Shown: positions 6,855 through 10,119 of the stretch, piece by piece | Layout of the letters: each line of letters opens with the position of its first letter | Position numbering within the stretch: the stretch's first letter is position 1 | NCBI GenBank assembly: GCA_024278345.1 | Contig: JAJRTK010000143.1 | Coordinates: 1-10,119 of the forward strand | Direction of reading: 5' to 3' | Source: a bacterium | GTDB lineage: Bacteria > CSSED10-310 > JAJRTK01 | DNA: 10,119 nucleotides | Position numbers and translations under genes: made by a program | The notes under the pieces: model-generated | What the model was told of the DNA's origin: nothing | Database searches by the model: none | What the model saw: the letters and a program-made list of their open reading frames with translations, nothing else

Positions 6855-8197
6855 AACGGGGCTCTCCTTCCAGGACGCACCAGATCTTGTGCGGGGCCAT
6901 AGCTTTGCTTCTTGCCGCTGTGGCCTGGTTTCAGTGGCCGCGGGATTCCCGTGGCCGCTGGAACGTCATCCTGGTCTCACTGGACACCCTGCGGCCCGAC
7001 CACGTAGGTCTCTATGGGGCGGTGCGACCCACCACTCCCAACCTTGACCGGCTGGCCCGGGAGTCCGTCCTGTTTTGCCGCGCCTGGAGCCATGCCCCGG
7101 AAACGCGCCCGGCCCACTTTTCTTTCTTCACGTCCCAGTGGCCTTTCGTCCATCAGCGAGCCCGAGGTCTGCCCATGCTCGCCGAGGTGCTTCGGGATTC
7201 CGGCTACGCCACCATCGCTTTGACTGACGGAGGAGAAGTGGCCGGCGAATTCGGATTCCAACGAGGCTTCGACCTTTACGCTGACCATGGCGGCGGACTG
7301 GCCAAGCACGTAAAAGCCCTGGAAAATTACCTCGACGCTGAAGCCCCGCGGCGTTTTTTCGCCTTCCTCCACACTTATGAGATCCACGATCCCTACGATC
7401 CGGGCGGCCTTTACGAGACACTGTTCGCCCCGGACTACCAGGGAAAAGTTCGTGGCAAGAATTCAGAAAGAATTCTTCGGAGCATCCGTGGGATCGGCCA
7501 ATACAAGAATGCGACACCCCCGATCCTCACCGCTGGCGACAAACAAAAAATCAGGGCCCTCTACGACGGCGGAATTCGTTCTACTGACCGCGCCGTGGGG
7601 ATGCTCCACGAGGCGCTCGCGTCTCGGGGCCTCCTGGAAAAGACCCTGGTCATGGTCGTTTCGGATCACGGCGACGAGTTCTGGGAACATGGGAGTGTCC
7701 TCCATGCCCACACACTTTACGAAGAGCTCCTGGGGATGGTCGCTTTGATCCGAATTCCCGATGACGGAGCGAAGGGGCACCTCCAGTGGGCGCCTTTTCA
7801 AGGAATCGACCTGGCTCCCACGATCCTGGCCCTGCTGGAGCTTCCCCCTATGCCCACCGCTGCTGGCCGAGCGTGGTCACCCAAGCCAAGCCTTGACAAG
7901 AGGCCGTTCTACGGGGAGAAACGGACAAATTTCGCCCTCGTAGACTGGCCGTACAAGATCATCGGCCAGATTGGCTCCCAAGAAAACGAAATCTACAACC
8001 TCCAGGCGGACCCCGGGGAAAGCAACTCCTTGAAGGATTCCCGGTTGCGGAGCCGTCTCTTGGAAGAAGTGGGCCGCGCCAGGGGCCGGATCAAAGAAAA
8101 CGTCCAGCGGTTTCGCACCGCGTACCCCGCCAAAGCGCCGGAGGAGCCCGAGCCCGAAACCTTGGAGCAGCTCCGGAGGCTTGGCTACATCGAGTAG
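6851..8197 (+). CDS. Sulfatase/alkaline-phosphatase-superfamily hydrolase or transferase, membrane-anchored
   Basis: The 448-residue product starts at GTG 6851, where GTGA is shared with the sppA stop. No nearby ATG exists, and residues about 11-28 form a hydrophobic anchor, placing the enzyme outside the cytoplasm. Metal-binding motifs of the sulfatase fold are clear: SLDTLRPDH (D45) near the N-terminus, SDHGDEFWEHG (D272, H273), and HAHTLYEE (H287). The C-terminal EIYNLQADPGESNSL and the closing LRRLGYIE are also typical. At the nucleophile site the sequence is APETRPAHFS, which lacks the C-x-P-x-R formylglycine motif. By alignment T85 takes the nucleophile position. It may therefore be a phosphoester, phosphonate or phosphoethanolamine-type enzyme rather than a true sulfatase. 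Substrate is unknown. Translation is probably coupled to sppA. Confidence 0.88.
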   Translation: MKRGSPSRTHQILCGAIALLLAAVAWFQWPRDSRGRWNVILVSLDTLRPDHVGLYGAVRPTTPNLDRLARESVLFCRAWSHAPETRPAHFSFFTSQWPFVHQRARGLPMLAEVLRDSGYATIALTDGGEVAGEFGFQRGFDLYADHGGGLAKHVKALENYLDAEAPRRFFAFLHTYEIHDPYDPGGLYETLFAPDYQGKVRGKNSERILRSIRGIGQYKNATPPILTAGDKQKIRALYDGGIRSTDRAVGMLHEALASRGLLEKTLVMVVSDHGDEFWEHGSVLHAHTLYEELLGMVALIRIPDDGAKGHLQWAPFQGIDLAPTILALLELPPMPTAAGRAWSPKPSLDKRPFYGEKRTNFALVDWPYKIIGQIGSQENEIYNLQADPGESNSLKDSRLRSRLLEEVGRARGRIKENVQRFRTAYPAKAPEEPEPETLEQLRRLGYIE

Positions 8198-8212
8198 AAG
8201 AAAGGAGGACCC

Positions 8213-8275
8213 ATGGGCGTGAACGATTTGATTCTTGCCAAGCTTCGGGGAATGCCTGGAACCTCCGAAACGTGA
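8213..8275 (+). CDS. Possible 20-residue small protein with strong ribosome binding site
   Basis: AAAGGAGG (8201-8208) lies four bases before ATG 8213 and is the best Shine-Dalgarno sequence on the plus strand here. It opens only a 20-codon frame, MGVNDLILAKLRGMPGTSET, ending in TGA 8273-8275. It begins 16 bases after the sulfatase stop and would be the third gene of that transcript. A GTG at 8272 overlaps the TGA as GTGA, like the sppA-sulfatase junction, and opens a longer frame. That frame runs antisense into the polyferredoxin gene and has no recognisable features. Alternatives are a small functional peptide, a truncated gene whose body was lost, or a chance site. The remaining spacer to 8408 has a GAAGCT-caa-AGCTTC hairpin (8319-8333) and no clear terminator for the two converging transcripts. 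Confidence 0.3.
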   Translation: MGVNDLILAKLRGMPGTSET

Positions 8276-8408
8276 CAACCGATGCCGCGCTGGGTTCTTG
8301 CCGGGACAAACCGGACAGGAAGCTCAAAGCTTCGCCGTGGGAGCGGATGCCTTCCCAGAAGAACAAGCGCTGGATCGTCAACAGGCTCTTCGGATCTCCT
8401 TCCGTGGG

Positions 8409-10055
8409 CTATTTTGCATCCACCGGCTGCCGCTTTTTCAGGAGCAACCTCCGGTTCGCGGATCGAGTTTCGCCTACAGGGGTGACGTACACTGCCCTGG
8501 AATCGGTGACCGGGCACTCTTTTTGGCAAATGCCGCAGCCGATACAGAGATCCGGCACCATGAATGGCTTGTTCAGGACCACGATTCGCCCGAAGACATC
8601 CTTGACCTCTTCGTCCTGAGTCTGGATCGCCTTGGGCGAGACCGGACAGACTTCCTCGCAGACCACGCAAGGGATCTGCATGGCGTGAGGAAGACAGCGG
8701 CCGACGTCGAAAAAGGCTGTGCCCAGGCTGATGGGTCCTGCATCGGCGAACTTTCCGCGGCCCAGCTTCTCTTCGACGGTGATCCTGCGGATGGCTCCAG
8801 TGGGGCAGACTTCGCTGCAGAGATTGCACTTGAGCTGGCAGTGGCCAATGTTGAAGTTCATGACCGGTGTCCAGAGTCCCTCGAAGCCGGCCTCCCTGAA
8901 GGTGCCCGGCTGAAGCACGTTGGTGGGACAGACATTGATGCACTGATCGCACTTGATACACTTCCGAAGGAAATCGCTTTCTTCCACCGAGCCCGGCGGT
9001 CGGATGAGCAAGGGGGAATAGTTTTTGTCGGTATTGACGCCGTTTCCCTTGGTGAGGGGATAGGCCAGGAGTCCCAGAAGTCCCGCGAAGACGAAGCGCC
9101 GTCTCCCGAGCTCCGTTCCAGGGACGACCTGCTTCGTGTCAAGGCCGAAGGCTGTGTATCGCAAGGCGTCTTCGGGGCAATCATCGATGCAATTCATGCA
9201 GGCGAAGCACTCGCTGAGTCGGACCTGGGCATGGGGATCGGCCGCGCCTTCGCATCGGGTCAGACAGAGATTGCAGTCGGTGCATTTGTGGACGTCTCGG
9301 TTGATCCGGAAGATGGAATGGCGGGAAAAGAGTCCCAACAGCGCTCCAAGCGGGCAGAGAACGCGGCAAAAGAATCGCGGCACCACGAGGTTCATTCCCA
9401 CGAGGAGTAAAAGAAACGCCCCGATCCAAAAGGAGCCCACGAAGATCCGCTGTTCTACCCCGGGGGCGAACTTCAAGGTGTCGATAAGGGCCATGGGCAG
9501 GATTTCCGAGGGCAAATTTCTTACGGCACCGTCCAGGAGCATGTCGCTTGCCGGTGCAAACGCCGTGGCCACGGAGCGGTACATCAGGCAAATCGGGTCA
9601 AGGAGCCCGATCTGAAGGGCTCCCAGCGAAGCCATGATCAGGAAGACTGCCAGGAGGCTGTATTTTAGCGTGTAAAGGCGACGGTACTGGTTCGACTGCC
9701 ATCGGTCCTTGTGCTTCCGGATGTTGAAGAGCCAGCCCACAAGCTGATGGAGCGTCCCGTAGGGGCAGAGCCAGTTGCAAAAGACGCGCCCGAAGAGAAA
9801 CGTGATCCCCAGGACCAGTACGGCCCAGCCCAAAAAACGGTAGACATAACCCGTGGCAAGGGCCGTGGAAAGAAGAACTAGGGGATCGATCTCCAGAAAT
9901 CTTGAGACCGGATATCCCGCCAACCTCGACGTCCAAGTCGCCCAGGTCGCCAGAAGAAAGGCCGCGAAAAAAAAGGCCTGCGACGCCATGCGAATGTTGG
10001 TCAGACGGAGTCGTTTTTGCCACCCGAGCGCTATGACCCACCGAGAAGAGCTCAT
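8409..10055 (-). CDS. NapH-NapG-like membrane polyferredoxin (4Fe-4S electron-transfer protein)
   Basis: The 548-residue product starts at ATG 10055 behind GGGAGGTG. Residues 1-250 hold about five hydrophobic segments with FCNWLCP (C93, C97) and FFCRVLCP (C230, C234), the CxxxCP pairs of NapH/NosR/YccM-type proteins. Two ferredoxin motifs follow (C258-C261-C264-C268 and C283-C286-C289-C293). Next comes an internal [18 protein letters not shown] (317-334), like a twin-arginine signal. The C-terminal part resembles NapG/MauM, with cysteine sets at 366-376, 406-417, 454-470 and 504-514. In the known systems such proteins pass electrons from the quinol pool across the membrane to an extracytoplasmic reductase or a maturation step. 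The partner here is unknown, since no reductase is in the window. The start overlaps the stop of an upstream gene by one base, so it is the distal gene of a minus-strand operon. Confidence 0.92.
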   Translation of the reverse strand: MSSSRWVIALGWQKRLRLTNIRMASQAFFFAAFLLATWATWTSRLAGYPVSRFLEIDPLVLLSTALATGYVYRFLGWAVLVLGITFLFGRVFCNWLCPYGTLHQLVGWLFNIRKHKDRWQSNQYRRLYTLKYSLLAVFLIMASLGALQIGLLDPICLMYRSVATAFAPASDMLLDGAVRNLPSEILPMALIDTLKFAPGVEQRIFVGSFWIGAFLLLLVGMNLVVPRFFCRVLCPLGALLGLFSRHSIFRINRDVHKCTDCNLCLTRCEGAADPHAQVRLSECFACMNCIDDCPEDALRYTAFGLDTKQVVPGTELGRRRFVFAGLLGLLAYPLTKGNGVNTDKNYSPLLIRPPGSVEESDFLRKCIKCDQCINVCPTNVLQPGTFREAGFEGLWTPVMNFNIGHCQLKCNLCSEVCPTGAIRRITVEEKLGRGKFADAGPISLGTAFFDVGRCLPHAMQIPCVVCEEVCPVSPKAIQTQDEEVKDVFGRIVVLNKPFMVPDLCIGCGICQKECPVTDSRAVYVTPVGETRSANRRLLLKKRQPVDAK

Positions 10056-10119
10056 CAGGCCACCTCCCGAATACGCCCTCTGTAATCGATCCGGCCGCTG
10101 CCCCGGGCTTCGGCTTTTC
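10055..10119 (-). CDS. C-terminal end of an upstream gene (partial)
   Basis: The frame that ends in TGA (10057-10055) is open to the window edge and encodes 20 residues ending in [10 protein letters not shown]. The TGATG junction, sharing one base with the polyferredoxin ATG, and the ribosome binding site inside this tail strongly suggest a real coupled gene. The tail is too short to name. Iron-sulfur or DUF362-type proteins often neighbour such polyferredoxins, but that is only a guess from context. Confidence 0.5.
   Translation of the reverse strand, partial: KAEARGSGRIDYRGRIREVA
10061..10068 (-). promoter_or_regulatory. Ribosome binding site of the polyferredoxin gene
   Basis: On the minus strand GGGAGGTG ends five bases before ATG 10055. 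It lies within the last codons of the upstream gene, consistent with translational coupling, and it supports 10055 as the true start. Confidence 0.7.

Noticed and set aside
8235-9410. A 391-codon plus-strand frame opposite the polyferredoxin
   Set aside because: The minus strand carries well-ordered ferredoxin cysteine motifs and a good ribosome binding site, so the plus frame is a shadow.

Overview
The window (about 10.1 kb, moderately GC-rich by eye) looks like ordinary chromosome from a bacterium that is probably little studied and that I cannot place in a phylum. Bacterial signs are Shine-Dalgarno sequences before several starts, a lipobox on SppA and a NapH/NapG-type polyferredoxin. Intergenic palindromes that read as TGILPV or HRQDAGATR in translation remind me of repeats common in Planctomycetes, Verrucomicrobia and Acidobacteria. 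That link is recall, not proof.

Layout: (1) Positions 1-141 hold a partial MITE-like repeat. Positions 150-409 are non-coding and rich in inverted repeats, ending in a terminator-like hairpin. (2) 511-3612 (+) is a very large membrane protein of the GT-C/Agl23 type (TIGR03663-like) fused to a C-terminal six-bladed NHL propeller. (3) 3613-5033 is a gene-poor stretch of 1.4 kb. It carries a complete second copy of the repeat (3958-4111) in opposite orientation, with 14-bp terminal inverted repeats and an 8-bp target duplication, followed by about 900 bp whose long open frames on both strands I cannot assign. (4) 5034-6854 (+) is sppA, a two-domain signal peptide peptidase with a lipoprotein signal, and 6851-8197 (+) is a sulfatase/alkaline-phosphatase-superfamily enzyme whose start overlaps the sppA stop. 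(5) A 20-codon ORF with a near-perfect ribosome binding site follows at 8213-8275. (6) On the minus strand, converging on this, lie a NapH-NapG-like polyferredoxin (8409-10055) and the last 20 codons of an upstream gene that overlaps it by one base.

The genes do not form one obvious pathway. Most are cell-envelope functions: a polytopic glycosyltransferase-like protein with an extracytoplasmic propeller, a membrane-attached protease, a membrane-anchored extracytoplasmic hydrolase and a membrane electron-transfer protein. sppA and the sulfatase gene look translationally coupled, as do the polyferredoxin and its upstream neighbour. I see no tRNA, rRNA, CRISPR array, intact transposase or phage gene. 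The most unusual features are the paired MITE-like elements, the Agl23-NHL fusion, the NapH-NapG fusion with a buried Tat-like motif, and the structured leader before the first gene.
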